In this document: in pieces, positions 1 through 5,566 of the stretch | Position numbering within the stretch: position 1 is the stretch's first letter | Layout: the number at the start of each line of letters is the position of its first letter | Source: RYN-433 sp036558265 | Lineage (GTDB): Bacteria; Planctomycetota; Phycisphaerae; Tepidisphaerales; Tepidisphaeraceae | Direction: 5' to 3' | Length of the DNA stretch: 5,778 bases | Assembly (NCBI GenBank): GCA_036558265.1 | Contig: DATBFY010000731.1 | Coordinates: forward strand, 1 to 5,778 | Position numbers and translations under genes: made by a program | Notes under the pieces: generated by a model | What the model saw: only the letters and a program-made list of their open reading frames with translations | Told to the model about the DNA's origin: nothing | The model's database searches: none

Positions 1-923
1 ATCATGCACATGCCGATGGCGCTGACGTAGATGCGGCCGCGGAGGCTCCGTCGCGCCCAGCGGTCCGCGAGCCATCCGCCGAGGACCGCGCCGATGATGG
101 CGGCGGCCTGCGAGGAGAGGGTCGCGGCCACGCCCGCCTTCCCCTGGCCGATGTCGAACTGATGTTTGAGGACGGTGGGCATCCAGTCACGAACGACCCA
201 CGCGGCGAGCGCGGGCAGCGTGAAGCAGAGCACGAGCAGGATGAAAGAAACGTTCGCGACCAATTCCGCGACGCTGCGGGCAGGAGATGCGCCAGGATCG
301 GCGACAGCGGTGGTGACCGGCTCGAGCTTGGGCGCATCGCGCAGCAGGAAGACCAGCGGGATCGCATAAGCCATCCCGAACACGCCGCACGCCGTGAACG
401 CCCACTGCCACCCCAGCGCCGGCGAATCGGCAACATACCCGCCAAACCCGCCCACGATCACCCCGAAGTAAATCGCCATCTGGTGCAGCCCCACCGCGCG
501 CGAACGCGTCTCGCCGCTGTGATAATCCGTGATCAGCGCCAGCGCCGCCGGAATGTAAAACGCCTCGCTGATCCCCATCAGCGACCGCGCCGCCAGCAGC
601 TCGTGATACGTGTGGACGTGCCCCGTCCACCAGGTCACCGCCGACCACACGAACAGGCTCCCGCAGATCGTCGCCCGCCGGCTGAACCGATCCGCCACGT
701 ACCCCCCGATCGGGCTCAGGAACGCGTAAACCCACTTGAACTGCCCGAGCATGAAGCCCCAGTTCTCCTCCAGGCGGATGCTCGGAATGTCCGACATCAC
801 CGAGTACTTCATCGACGCCAGCATCTGGCGATCCAGATAGTTCAACAGCGCGACCGGCCAGAGCAGCGCCACCACCAGCCACGCCATCCGCGAAAGTGTC
901 GAAGGATATGACTCACCGCTCAC
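1..923 (-). CDS. MFS transporter, ACS-like (3' part beyond window)
   Basis: Inner-membrane carrier of the major facilitator superfamily; 307 codons are visible and the C-terminal part lies beyond the left edge. Residues 13-33 form the first membrane segment and end in NYLDRQ, typical of the anion:cation symporter (sugar-acid) branch. Loop 2-3 has motif A, GGYVADRFSRR (73-83). RSLMGISEAFYIPAA (113-127) matches the usual fourth-helix region, and a second motif A copy, GGWLADRWARR, is at 282-292, as expected after helix 8. Hydrophobic helices alternate with short charged loops throughout. The start is taken as GTG at 923 because a GGGAG sequence lies 10 nt upstream; the alternative ATG at 887 would begin right at helix 1 and has no comparable site. 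The gene begins 7 nt after the kelch gene's stop, so the two are almost certainly co-transcribed and probably handle the same solute. The substrate cannot be read from the sequence; hexuronate, sialic acid or another acidic sugar is a guess from the neighbour. Confidence 0.9.
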   Translation of the reverse strand, partial: MSGESYPSTLSRMAWLVVALLWPVALLNYLDRQMLASMKYSVMSDIPSIRLEENWGFMLGQFKWVYAFLSPIGGYVADRFSRRATICGSLFVWSAVTWWTGHVHTYHELLAARSLMGISEAFYIPAALALITDYHSGETRSRAVGLHQMAIYFGVIVGGFGGYVADSPALGWQWAFTACGVFGMAYAIPLVFLLRDAPKLEPVTTAVADPGASPARSVAELVANVSFILLVLCFTLPALAAWVVRDWMPTVLKHQFDIGQGKAGVAATLSSQAAAIIGAVLGGWLADRWARRSLRGRIYVSAIGMCM

Positions 924-930
924 GTTGCGA

Positions 931-1965
931 TTACTCCCTGCCAACCGGCGTCAGGCGCCAAACCCGCGGCGACCGCACCCCCGGCCGGATCTCGCCGCCC
1001 GGAACCACCCACGAGCCCTGCCAGTCCACGCACGGCGTGGTCACCTGGGCGACCGGCATCTCGCCGCACCGGCTCCACCGGTCCGCCCCCGCGTCGTACC
1101 GCAGCACACTTCGGTTAAACCCGCGATGCCGCCCGGGCGCCGCGCCCACCTGCGACCCATCATCCCCACCCAGCACAAACAACCCCAAACGATCTACAGC
1201 GGCCGGCGAGGGCGTCGCCGCGACCGGATAGGGCAGATCCGCGATCCGCCGCCACCCCTCGCCAGGTCGGAAACGAAACGCATCGTTCAAATATCGCCGT
1301 TGGACCCCTCCGCCCGCGCCAACGCCCAGATCGACGCCCCCCATCACCCAGAGCGCGCCGTCGAACCCGGCCGCAACCGCCAGCATTCGCCCGCTGCCAG
1401 GCCACCCCTCCATCTCTCGCCAACTCGGCTTTGCCTCCGCCAAGTCGATCTGGTATGCCGTTTTCAGCGTCTGCGTCGCGTCAGGTTGGGATAACCCGCC
1501 GATGATGTAAAGCCGGTCGCCCAGCAGCGCGCCGCACGCGTTGGCAACCGGTTGGGGCAGCGGCGGCAACTCCGTCGTGACGACCCGGCCGGCCTTCCAT
1601 TCCAGCCGAAAAACATCAGCGTAATGCCGCGTCCCGTCGCTCCCGCCGACGCAGACCACCCCGCCTCGATACGTCACGCTCACGCCATATCCCAGCGCCC
1701 GCGGAAGCCTGCCCGCAGGTTTCCATTCCCCATCCGGCTTCTCCAGCGCGAAGATCGTGCCGTACCAGGCCTTCGTACCCCCTTCCCACGGCTTCTTGTC
1801 CGGAAAGTTGGCGCCGCCGGCGACCAGCAAAACCCCATCGCTCACCCCCGCGAACGATCCCGCGAATCCTTCCTTGTCCGGCAACGGCGGCAGTTCCGAC
1901 CAGGCGCCGGGACAGACGCTCGTGCAGCCGGACAGCATCGCGACCAACGCCAGGAGTACCTTCAT
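931..1965 (-). CDS. Kelch-repeat lipoprotein, NanM/YjhT-like mutarotase family
   Basis: 344-residue kelch beta-propeller protein resembling the N-acetylneuraminate epimerase (NanM/YjhT) and cyclically permuted mutarotase group, whose characterised members convert alpha-Neu5Ac to the beta anomer in the periplasm. Residues 1-14 are a short lipoprotein signal with lipobox LSGC, so Cys14 is the likely lipidated residue. Repeated GG pairs mark the blades: LVAGGAN (48-53), VCVGGSD, YIIGGLS, WVMGGVD, FVLGGDD and a closing GGEIRPGVRSP (323-333). The GGANFPDKKPWEGG stretch near residue 50 and the closing GEIRPGVRSP are what I recognise as family signatures. ATG 1965 is the only reasonable start, since an in-frame TGA lies six codons upstream; there is no clear Shine-Dalgarno sequence. 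The gene is the first of a two-gene unit with the MFS carrier, which fits a role in preparing a sugar for uptake. The true substrate is unknown, and some relatives in sugar-rich loci are only annotated as galactose-oxidase-like. Confidence 0.85.
   Translation of the reverse strand: MKVLLALVAMLSGCTSVCPGAWSELPPLPDKEGFAGSFAGVSDGVLLVAGGANFPDKKPWEGGTKAWYGTIFALEKPDGEWKPAGRLPRALGYGVSVTYRGGVVCVGGSDGTRHYADVFRLEWKAGRVVTTELPPLPQPVANACGALLGDRLYIIGGLSQPDATQTLKTAYQIDLAEAKPSWREMEGWPGSGRMLAVAAGFDGALWVMGGVDLGVGAGGGVQRRYLNDAFRFRPGEGWRRIADLPYPVAATPSPAAVDRLGLFVLGGDDGSQVGAAPGRHRGFNRSVLRYDAGADRWSRCGEMPVAQVTTPCVDWQGSWVVPGGEIRPGVRSPRVWRLTPVGRE
934..938 (-). promoter_or_regulatory. Ribosome binding site for the MFS gene
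   Basis: On the minus strand GGGAG sits in the last two sense codons of the kelch gene, 10 nt before the GTG at 923. It decides the GTG start over the ATG at 887. Because it lies inside the upstream reading frame, translation of the two genes is probably coupled. Confidence 0.55.
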
Positions 1966-2024
1966 CGTGTTGGCCCGACATCATAATCGTGAACCCGGTT
2001 TCGGCTATGCTCCGAACGCATGTT

Positions 2025-2148
2025 GCGCGCCGGTGACGCGCGCGGCGCCACCCCCTTCCCGCGAAAAATAAGATATTTTTCGCGCGACAACCCCAGCAAT
2101 TTGCCGCCTTCGGCAACGTCCACCGCGCCCCGCGCGTCACCGGCGCGC
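2025..2148. repeat. Nested 124-nt palindrome: outer stem with two inner hairpins
   Basis: The ends are inverted copies: 2025-2042 is an exact reverse complement of 2131-2148 (18 bp), and after one mismatch a further 5 bp pair (2044-2048 with 2125-2129). Inside are two independent perfect hairpins. The first has arms CGCGAAAAATA (2060-2070) and TATTTTTCGCG (2074-2084) with an AGA spacer. The second has TTGCCG (2101-2106) and CGGCAA (2111-2116) with a CCTT loop. Folded as RNA or cruciform DNA this is a three-way junction: a 24-bp GC-rich stem, an AT-cored hairpin and a small GC hairpin. It starts 60 nt upstream of the kelch ATG. It could be a non-autonomous mobile palindrome (REP/MITE-like), a structured RNA, or a regulatory or boundary element. 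No transposase is nearby, and neither end has an obvious target-site duplication. Confidence 0.75.
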
Positions 2149-2156
2149 ACCGTCCT

Positions 2157-2173
2157 GCCCTCTTGTGGAGGGC
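2157..2173. repeat. Short perfect hairpin
   Basis: GCCCTC (2157-2162) and GAGGGC (2168-2173) pair perfectly across a TTGTG loop, 8 nt beyond the large nested palindrome. No T-run follows on either strand, so it is not a classical terminator. It may be part of the same structured block as its neighbours. Confidence 0.5.
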
Positions 2174-2198
2174 ACTCCATGCGCGCCGACAACCTTCT

Positions 2199-2261
2199 CC
2201 CTCTCCCGGCCGCGACCTTGGGCTCACTCCGCGCAACCCGCCAACCGCGGCTGGGAGAGGG
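2199..2261. repeat. Long imperfect inverted repeat, CCCTCTCCC / GGGAGAGGG type
   Basis: The arms 2199-2214 and 2246-2261 pair over 16 positions with one mismatch (15/16, and the odd position can be a G-U wobble in RNA). They enclose a 31-nt loop. The right arm is followed by GCGGCAGTGAGGGT, which resembles the widespread bacterial intergenic repeat built from CCCTCTCCC...GGGAGAGGG...GTGAGGGT. CTCACTCCGC in the loop (2223-2232) can also pair, with one bulge, with GCGGCAGTGAG (2261-2271), so an alternative fold is possible. The best description is a dispersed palindromic repeat; copy number cannot be judged from the window. Confidence 0.6.
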
Positions 2262-2362
2262 CGGCAGTGAGGGTCCGTTTGAGTTACGAAAGCCCGTCAA
2301 AACCCGACAGAATCCGACACCAATTCGCGTTTCCGCTCCCCCATCTTCACACCCCGAATCTT

Positions 2363-2402
2363 CTTTGCTTCTCTGCTTCTTTGCTTCCTTGCGTCTCCGC
2401 GA
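2363..2402. repeat. Period-8 pyrimidine-rich tandem repeat
   Basis: Five consecutive 8-nt units: CTTTGCTT, CTCTGCTT, CTTTGCTT, CCTTGCGT, CTCCGCGA. The first three differ at a single base, and the last two drift toward the CTTCGTG/CTTCGCG units seen in the compound repeats near ruvC. Read on the minus strand it is AAGCAAAG-type and is followed by GAAGATGG-like purine sequence, so it looks like a decayed half of the same repeat family. Confidence 0.55.
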
Positions 2403-2611
2403 CAACACCGCTCCCCTCGCCCGGCGCAAAACCAAGCCAGACCACGCCCCGCCAAAATGCTCCAAACTGCTCCTGCCCCCGCGCGCTGGCGCAAAACGAA
2501 CCCAGTCGGTCGCCGTGGGAGTTCCCCCGCGCCGCTGCGGGCGATATATTCCCCTGCGCGCGCCAGGCCGACCGACGGCCACGGCGCCGAACCATCCGGT
2601 CACCTGCACTT

Positions 2612-2615
2612 GGAG
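2612..2615 (+). promoter_or_regulatory. Ribosome binding site for the esterase
   Basis: GGAG is followed 3 nt later by ATG 2619 and 6 nt later by ATG 2622. The 6-nt spacing favours the second of the two adjacent in-frame ATGs. The site also argues against the upstream in-frame ATG at 2457. Confidence 0.45.
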
Positions 2616-2621
2616 AATATG

Positions 2622-3761
2622 ATGCGCAAAGGGCCACTGAACGTCGCGCTGTTCACCCTCCTGCTCGCCGCCGCCTGCATTGTCGTCCAGGCCGCCGATC
2701 CGGCCCCCGCCCCGGCGCGGCGCCCGGCCCGCCCGGCGCCCCCGACGCGCGACCCGAACACCCCCGGCTACGTCTCCGCGAAAGAGTTGCCCGACGGCGC
2801 CGTCCCGCCGGCCGACGTGGATGGGAACTTCATCGTCGGCCCCACCCATAAAAAGGCGCCGGAGATGTCGGCGCAGGAGGGCGCGCCCAAGGGACAGGTG
2901 TTCGACCTGGTCATGAAATCGACCGACAGCAAGATCTATCCCGGCATCGCGCGCGAGCCCGGGACGTTCGGCAAGCCCGACCCGACAAACCCGGCAAAGC
3001 TCGACGTCACGACCAGCCATCCGGCCCCGTACACCCGCAAGGTGGCCGTCTACGTCCCCAAACAATACGTGGCGGGGACCGAGGCCCCCTTCATCGTCGG
3101 GGCGGACGGGCCGGACCGGTCGCTCTTCACCGCGCTCGACAACCTGATCGCGGCGAAGAAGGTGCCGGCGATGGTCGCCATCTCGATCGCTAACGGCAGT
3201 GGCGACGCCCAGGGCAGCCAGCGCGGGCTCGAGTACGACACGATGAGCGGCCTGTACGCCGAGTGGGTCGAGAAGGAGGTGCTGCCGCTGGTCGAGTCCA
3301 AATGCAACGTGAAGCTGACGAAGGACCCGGACGGCCGGGCGACGATGGGGTGCAGCTCAGGCGGGGCGTGCGCGATCATCATGGCCTGGTATCACCCCGA
3401 CCTGTACCACCGCGTGCTCAGCACGTCGGGCACGTTCGTGAACCAGCAGTGGCCCTACAACCCACAGACGCCCGGCGGCGCGTGGGAACTGCACAAGACG
3501 TTGATCCCCAATTCCGATCCCAAGCCGCTGCGGATCTGGATGGAGGTCGGCGACCGGGACCTCCTGAACCCCAACTCGATGCGCGACGACATGCACGACT
3601 GGGTGCTGGCCAACGAGAACACGGCCAAGGCACTGGCAGCCAAGGGGTACCACTACCAGTTCAGCTTCGTCCGCAACGCCGGGCACTGCGACGGCGCGAT
3701 GAAGCAGCAGCTCCTGCCCGAGGCGCTGGAATACGTCTGGCAGGGCTATCCGCGTCACTGA
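2622..3761 (+). CDS. Exported alpha/beta-hydrolase, esterase-D / enterochelin-esterase type
   Basis: 379-residue predicted secreted serine esterase. Residues 1-24 are a signal peptide (RK, then a Leu/Ala-rich core, then VQA before A25), giving a periplasmic or extracellular enzyme; AAAC19 is a weak alternative lipobox. Residues 26-46 are a Pro/Ala/Arg low-complexity linker. The catalytic domain runs from about 130 (RKVAVYVPKQY at 139-149) to the end. The nucleophile is Ser245 in GCSSGG (243-248), the acid Asp313 (or Asp311) in EVGDRD, and the base His355 in NAGHCDG. This order and spacing match the COG2382-like esterase family, which includes Fes/IroE-type siderophore esterases, feruloyl esterases and acetylxylan esterases. 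Four cysteines (228, 244, 250, 356) lie around the active site and could form disulfides outside the cytoplasm. The substrate is not deducible; a polysaccharide ester is plausible given secretion and the neighbouring sugar genes. ATG 2619 is an alternative start, and extension to 2457 would add low-complexity sequence with no signal peptide at the N-terminus. Confidence 0.88.
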   Translation: MRKGPLNVALFTLLLAAACIVVQAADPAPAPARRPARPAPPTRDPNTPGYVSAKELPDGAVPPADVDGNFIVGPTHKKAPEMSAQEGAPKGQVFDLVMKSTDSKIYPGIAREPGTFGKPDPTNPAKLDVTTSHPAPYTRKVAVYVPKQYVAGTEAPFIVGADGPDRSLFTALDNLIAAKKVPAMVAISIANGSGDAQGSQRGLEYDTMSGLYAEWVEKEVLPLVESKCNVKLTKDPDGRATMGCSSGGACAIIMAWYHPDLYHRVLSTSGTFVNQQWPYNPQTPGGAWELHKTLIPNSDPKPLRIWMEVGDRDLLNPNSMRDDMHDWVLANENTAKALAAKGYHYQFSFVRNAGHCDGAMKQQLLPEALEYVWQGYPRH

Positions 3762-4126
3762 CGCGGGTTCTTCTTGTAGCGGGGCTGGTAGAGCTGGATG
3801 ACCAGGTCGCCGGGGGCCTTGAAGTAGGTGACGCGGCCATAGCCCTGGTCGGTGACGGGCGCGGTGAACTCGACGCCGCGGGATTGGAGATCGGCGACGG
3901 TCTGCTGGATGTCGTCGCAGAAGAAGGAGATGTTGTGGGTGTTGTGCGCCTCGGAGTGCCCGCCGGGCTCGGTGGGATGCACGCCCAGGTCGCCGCTGGG
4001 CGCGTCAAAGATGAGCCAGCCGTCGTGGACGTCGGTGAAGGGCAGGCGCAGCTTGTCGCGGAAGAAGGCGCGGAGTTCGGCGGCGCGGTCGGAGTAGAAC
4101 ATGGCGTGGAGGCCGGTGATGGGCAT
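3755..4126 (-). CDS. VOC (glyoxalase-fold) family protein
   Basis: 123-residue cytosolic protein with the two beta-alpha-beta-beta-beta modules of the vicinal-oxygen-chelate superfamily (glyoxalase I, dioxygenase and resistance-protein relatives). Module 1 spans about 4-52 (GLHAMFYSDRAAELRAFFRDKL, then WLIFDAP, then LGVHP). Module 2 spans about 62-115 (NTHNISFFCDDI, LQSRGVEF, YFKAPGDLVIQLYQP). Candidate metal ligands are His7 and His64 at the module starts and His50 at the end of module 1. At the position where many relatives have Glu near the C-terminus (the usual ELYQP), this protein has Gln111, so classical metal catalysis is uncertain. AGGAG lies 7 nt before the ATG, which supports the start. 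It faces the esterase tail to tail, and its TGA lies within the same 7 bp (3755-3761). It is co-oriented with ruvA 93 nt upstream but separated from it by a hairpin. The reaction is unknown. Confidence 0.85.
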   Translation of the reverse strand: MPITGLHAMFYSDRAAELRAFFRDKLRLPFTDVHDGWLIFDAPSGDLGVHPTEPGGHSEAHNTHNISFFCDDIQQTVADLQSRGVEFTAPVTDQGYGRVTYFKAPGDLVIQLYQPRYKKNPRQ

Positions 4127-4133
4127 GGCGGGG

Positions 4134-4138
4134 CTCCT
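4134..4138 (-). promoter_or_regulatory. Ribosome binding site for the VOC gene
   Basis: AGGAG on the minus strand, 7 nt before ATG 4126. It is the clearest Shine-Dalgarno sequence in the window; the kelch, ruvA and ruvC starts have none that I can see. Confidence 0.6.
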
Positions 4139-4194
4139 GTTTTCGATCGGCAGAAAGAATAGAGGAGGTCGCTTCGCGGCGGCAAGAGAATTCC

Positions 4195-4211
4195 GCTCGC
4201 TAGAAGCGAGC
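4195..4211 (-). terminator. Hairpin after ruvA, possible terminator
   Basis: GCTCGCT (4195-4201) and AGCGAGC (4205-4211) pair perfectly over 7 bp with a 3-nt loop, beginning 8 nt past the ruvA stop. A U-tract is absent on the minus strand (GGAATTCTCTT follows), so it is not a strong intrinsic terminator. It may instead be a processing or 3'-end-protecting stem, or a small dispersed palindrome. If it works, it separates ruvA from the VOC gene. Confidence 0.4.
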
Positions 4212-4219
4212 CCTACGTC

Positions 4220-4861
4220 TCACTTCCCGGTGCTGCGGAGACGGAGCATCTCGCGCAAAAGCGCGTCGGTGGACTTGAGGTCCTTGTGCTGGGTCTTGAC
4301 GCGTTCGAGGAGGCGCTCGGCGTCGGGGCGGCGCTCGCCCAGCGTGGTCATGGCGATCAGGGCGTCTTCCTCGTTCTGCGTGAGGCGCGTGCCGCTGGCG
4401 GCGTACGAGGCGATCTCGGCGCCGGCCTGGGCGGTGGCGAACCGCTGCACCTTGCCCGCCAGCTCGGCGATGATCAATTCGGCGGTGCGCTTGCCGATGC
4501 CGTCGAGGCGGATGAGAAAGCGCGCATCCTTGGACTCGATCGCCTGGGCGATCTCACCGACGGGCGCGGAGAAGGCGCGCAGGGCGGTCTTGGGGCCGAT
4601 GCCCTTGACGGTGGTGAAGAGGTCGAAGAAGGCCTTGTCCTGCGGGCGGAGGAAGGCGATGAGTTTGGGATCAAGGTTGCCGCCGCCGGCGGTGCCTTCG
4701 AGGTAGAAGATCGTGTGGAAGGTGAGCTCCTGCCCGACCTGCGAGCGGAGGGATTCGACGTCGGCGGCGGGGATGAGGAGCTCGAAGACGAAGGGACCGG
4801 AGCGCAGTTGGGCGGTGGTTTCTTCGACCGAGATCAGTTCGCCGGTGAGGGCAGAAAGCAT
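4220..4861 (-). CDS. ruvA: Holliday junction branch migration protein RuvA
   Basis: 213-residue DNA-binding subunit of the RuvAB branch-migration machine. It forms tetramers that hold the four-way junction while RuvB hexamers pump DNA. Domain I (about 1-70) is the OB fold. Domain II carries two helix-hairpin-helix motifs, TTVKGIGPKTAL (83-94) and LDGIGKRTAELIIAEL (119-134). After a variable linker, domain III (about 157-205, NEEDALIAMTTLGERRPDAERLLERV) is the RuvB-binding three-helix module. Length is close to the usual 190-210. The acidic pin region is unusual: Glu55 is present but followed by Gly, with a glycine-rich insert (GTAGGGNLDPK, 56-66) where E. coli has EDAQLLYGF; I recall similar inserts in planctomycete RuvA. 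ATG 4861 gives a natural N-terminus (MLSALTGEL), with no Shine-Dalgarno visible. ruvC lies 174 nt upstream in the same direction, with a compound repeat between. Confidence 0.95.
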   Translation of the reverse strand: MLSALTGELISVEETTAQLRSGPFVFELLIPAADVESLRSQVGQELTFHTIFYLEGTAGGGNLDPKLIAFLRPQDKAFFDLFTTVKGIGPKTALRAFSAPVGEIAQAIESKDARFLIRLDGIGKRTAELIIAELAGKVQRFATAQAGAEIASYAASGTRLTQNEEDALIAMTTLGERRPDAERLLERVKTQHKDLKSTDALLREMLRLRSTGK

Positions 4862-4899
4862 GGTAGGTGGATTTTAGGGGATCGGTGGAAAGGAATCTA

Positions 4900-5020
4900 C
4901 CGCGAAGGCGCGATGACGCGAAGGGTCGTCGCGAAGAAATCGAAAACGAAGATAGAGGATGGAGGATGGCGGCACAAAACAATCTCTTCGCGTTTCCGTC
5001 GCGCCATCGCGTCTTCGCGG
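4900..5020. repeat. Compound inverted repeat between ruvC and ruvA (copy A)
   Basis: The arms 4900-4924 and 4996-5020 are inverted copies matching at 22 of 25 positions. An inner CGCGAAG/CTTCGCG pair (4930-4936 with 4986-4992) continues the stem. The left arm is built from 8-nt units CGCGAAGG, CGCGATGA, CGCGAAGG. The loop holds 7-nt purine units of GGAGGAT type, including GATAGAGGATGG (4951-4962), which recurs exactly in the copy upstream of ruvC. It fills most of the 174-nt ruvC-ruvA spacer, so a ruvCA transcript would carry it as a long stem-loop. It is probably a dispersed non-coding repeat that inserted in the operon. Confidence 0.7.
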
Positions 5021-5035
5021 CAGATGCTCCAGAGT

Positions 5036-5548
5036 TCATTTACCCAGGGCGCGTTCGACTTCCATCGATCGCCCGCAGCACAGCGCGATCGCCAAGGCGT
5101 CGGCGACATCCGGCGGTTCAGGTGGGGCGGGCAGGTTCCACGTGGCCTGGATGGCCCGCTGCATCTGGGACTTGCCGGCGTGGCCGTGACCGGCGACGGA
5201 TTGCTTGATGCGGTTGGCGGCGAACTGCTTAAGGGTGGCGTGGTGGCGCTGGGCGACGAGCAGGATCACGCCGCGGGCGTGGCCCATCAGGATCGCGGTG
5301 CGCGGATGGGCGTAGTGGGCGTAGAGTTGCTCGACCGCGCAGACGTCGGGCTTGTACTCGCGGAAGAGCTGGTCGAGCTCCTGTTCGAGCTCCAGCAGAC
5401 GCGCGGACATCTGGGCCTTGGCGTCGAGGCGAATGACACCGGCATCAATCAGCGCGGGCGGGCGCAGCGGGTGATCGTGGCCGACGGTCCACTCGAGGAT
5501 GCCGTAGCCGGTGAGCTTGAGGCCGGGGTCGATGCCGAGGATTCTCAT
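5036..5548 (-). CDS. ruvC: Crossover junction endodeoxyribonuclease RuvC
   Basis: 170-residue Holliday-junction resolvase, a dimeric Mg-dependent nuclease of the RNase H fold that makes symmetric nicks in recombination intermediates. The four acidic catalytic residues are all present: Asp7 in ILGIDPG, Glu73 in CAVEQLY, and Asp147 and Asp150 in PPDVADALAIA. YAHYAHPRTAILMGHARGV (76-94) and the lysine-containing AANRIKQSVAGHGHAGKSQMQ (110-130) are the expected DNA-binding and conserved helices. The length is typical of the family (about 160-190). The ATG at 5548 places MRILGIDPG exactly as in known RuvC proteins. The open frame continues upstream to 5773, but that part is repeat sequence and is excluded. 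No Shine-Dalgarno is visible. It is upstream of and co-directional with ruvA, and is bracketed by two copies of a compound repeat. Confidence 0.95.
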   Translation of the reverse strand: MRILGIDPGLKLTGYGILEWTVGHDHPLRPPALIDAGVIRLDAKAQMSARLLELEQELDQLFREYKPDVCAVEQLYAHYAHPRTAILMGHARGVILLVAQRHHATLKQFAANRIKQSVAGHGHAGKSQMQRAIQATWNLPAPPEPPDVADALAIALCCGRSMEVERALGK

Positions 5549-5566
5549 TCGCGGAAGAGATTGAAC

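Larger units (their letters stand above)
1966..2621. other. 656-nt divergent intergenic region rich in inverted repeats
   Basis: This region lies between the divergently transcribed kelch and esterase genes, so promoters for both should be inside it. I see no credible gene: open frames crossing it have low-complexity Arg/Pro-rich translations and no family resemblance. It holds a nested palindrome (2025-2148), a short hairpin (2157-2173), a long hairpin (2199-2261) and a period-8 pyrimidine tract (2363-2402). The remainder up to the esterase start shows only a TATATT at 2545-2550 that could be a -10 box, without a convincing -35. TTCGG and CCGAA (2000-2004 and 2012-2016) form a small 5-bp dyad upstream of the kelch start. 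Confidence 0.7.

Noticed and set aside
162..911. Plus-strand open frame of 249 codons
   Set aside because: The Arg/His/Pro-rich translation is the antisense shadow of the MFS transporter.
1980..1985. TATGAT on the minus strand as a -10 box for the kelch gene
   Set aside because: It matches 5 of 6 consensus bases, but no -35 lies at 16-18 nt and the leader would be only a few nucleotides long; too weak to annotate.
2457..2621. Upstream start for the esterase
   Set aside because: The extra 55 residues are low complexity and would bury the signal peptide; GGAG at 2612 supports the ATG pair at 2619/2622.
1962..3065. Minus-strand open frame of 367 codons across the intergenic region and antisense to the esterase
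   Set aside because: The translation is Arg/Gly-rich and low complexity, overlaps the well-supported esterase on the other strand, and crosses the palindromes. Long spurious frames are common at this GC content.
3263..4162. Plus-strand open frame of 299 codons
   Set aside because: It overlaps the esterase in another frame and continues antisense to the VOC gene, with no domain resemblance in its translation.
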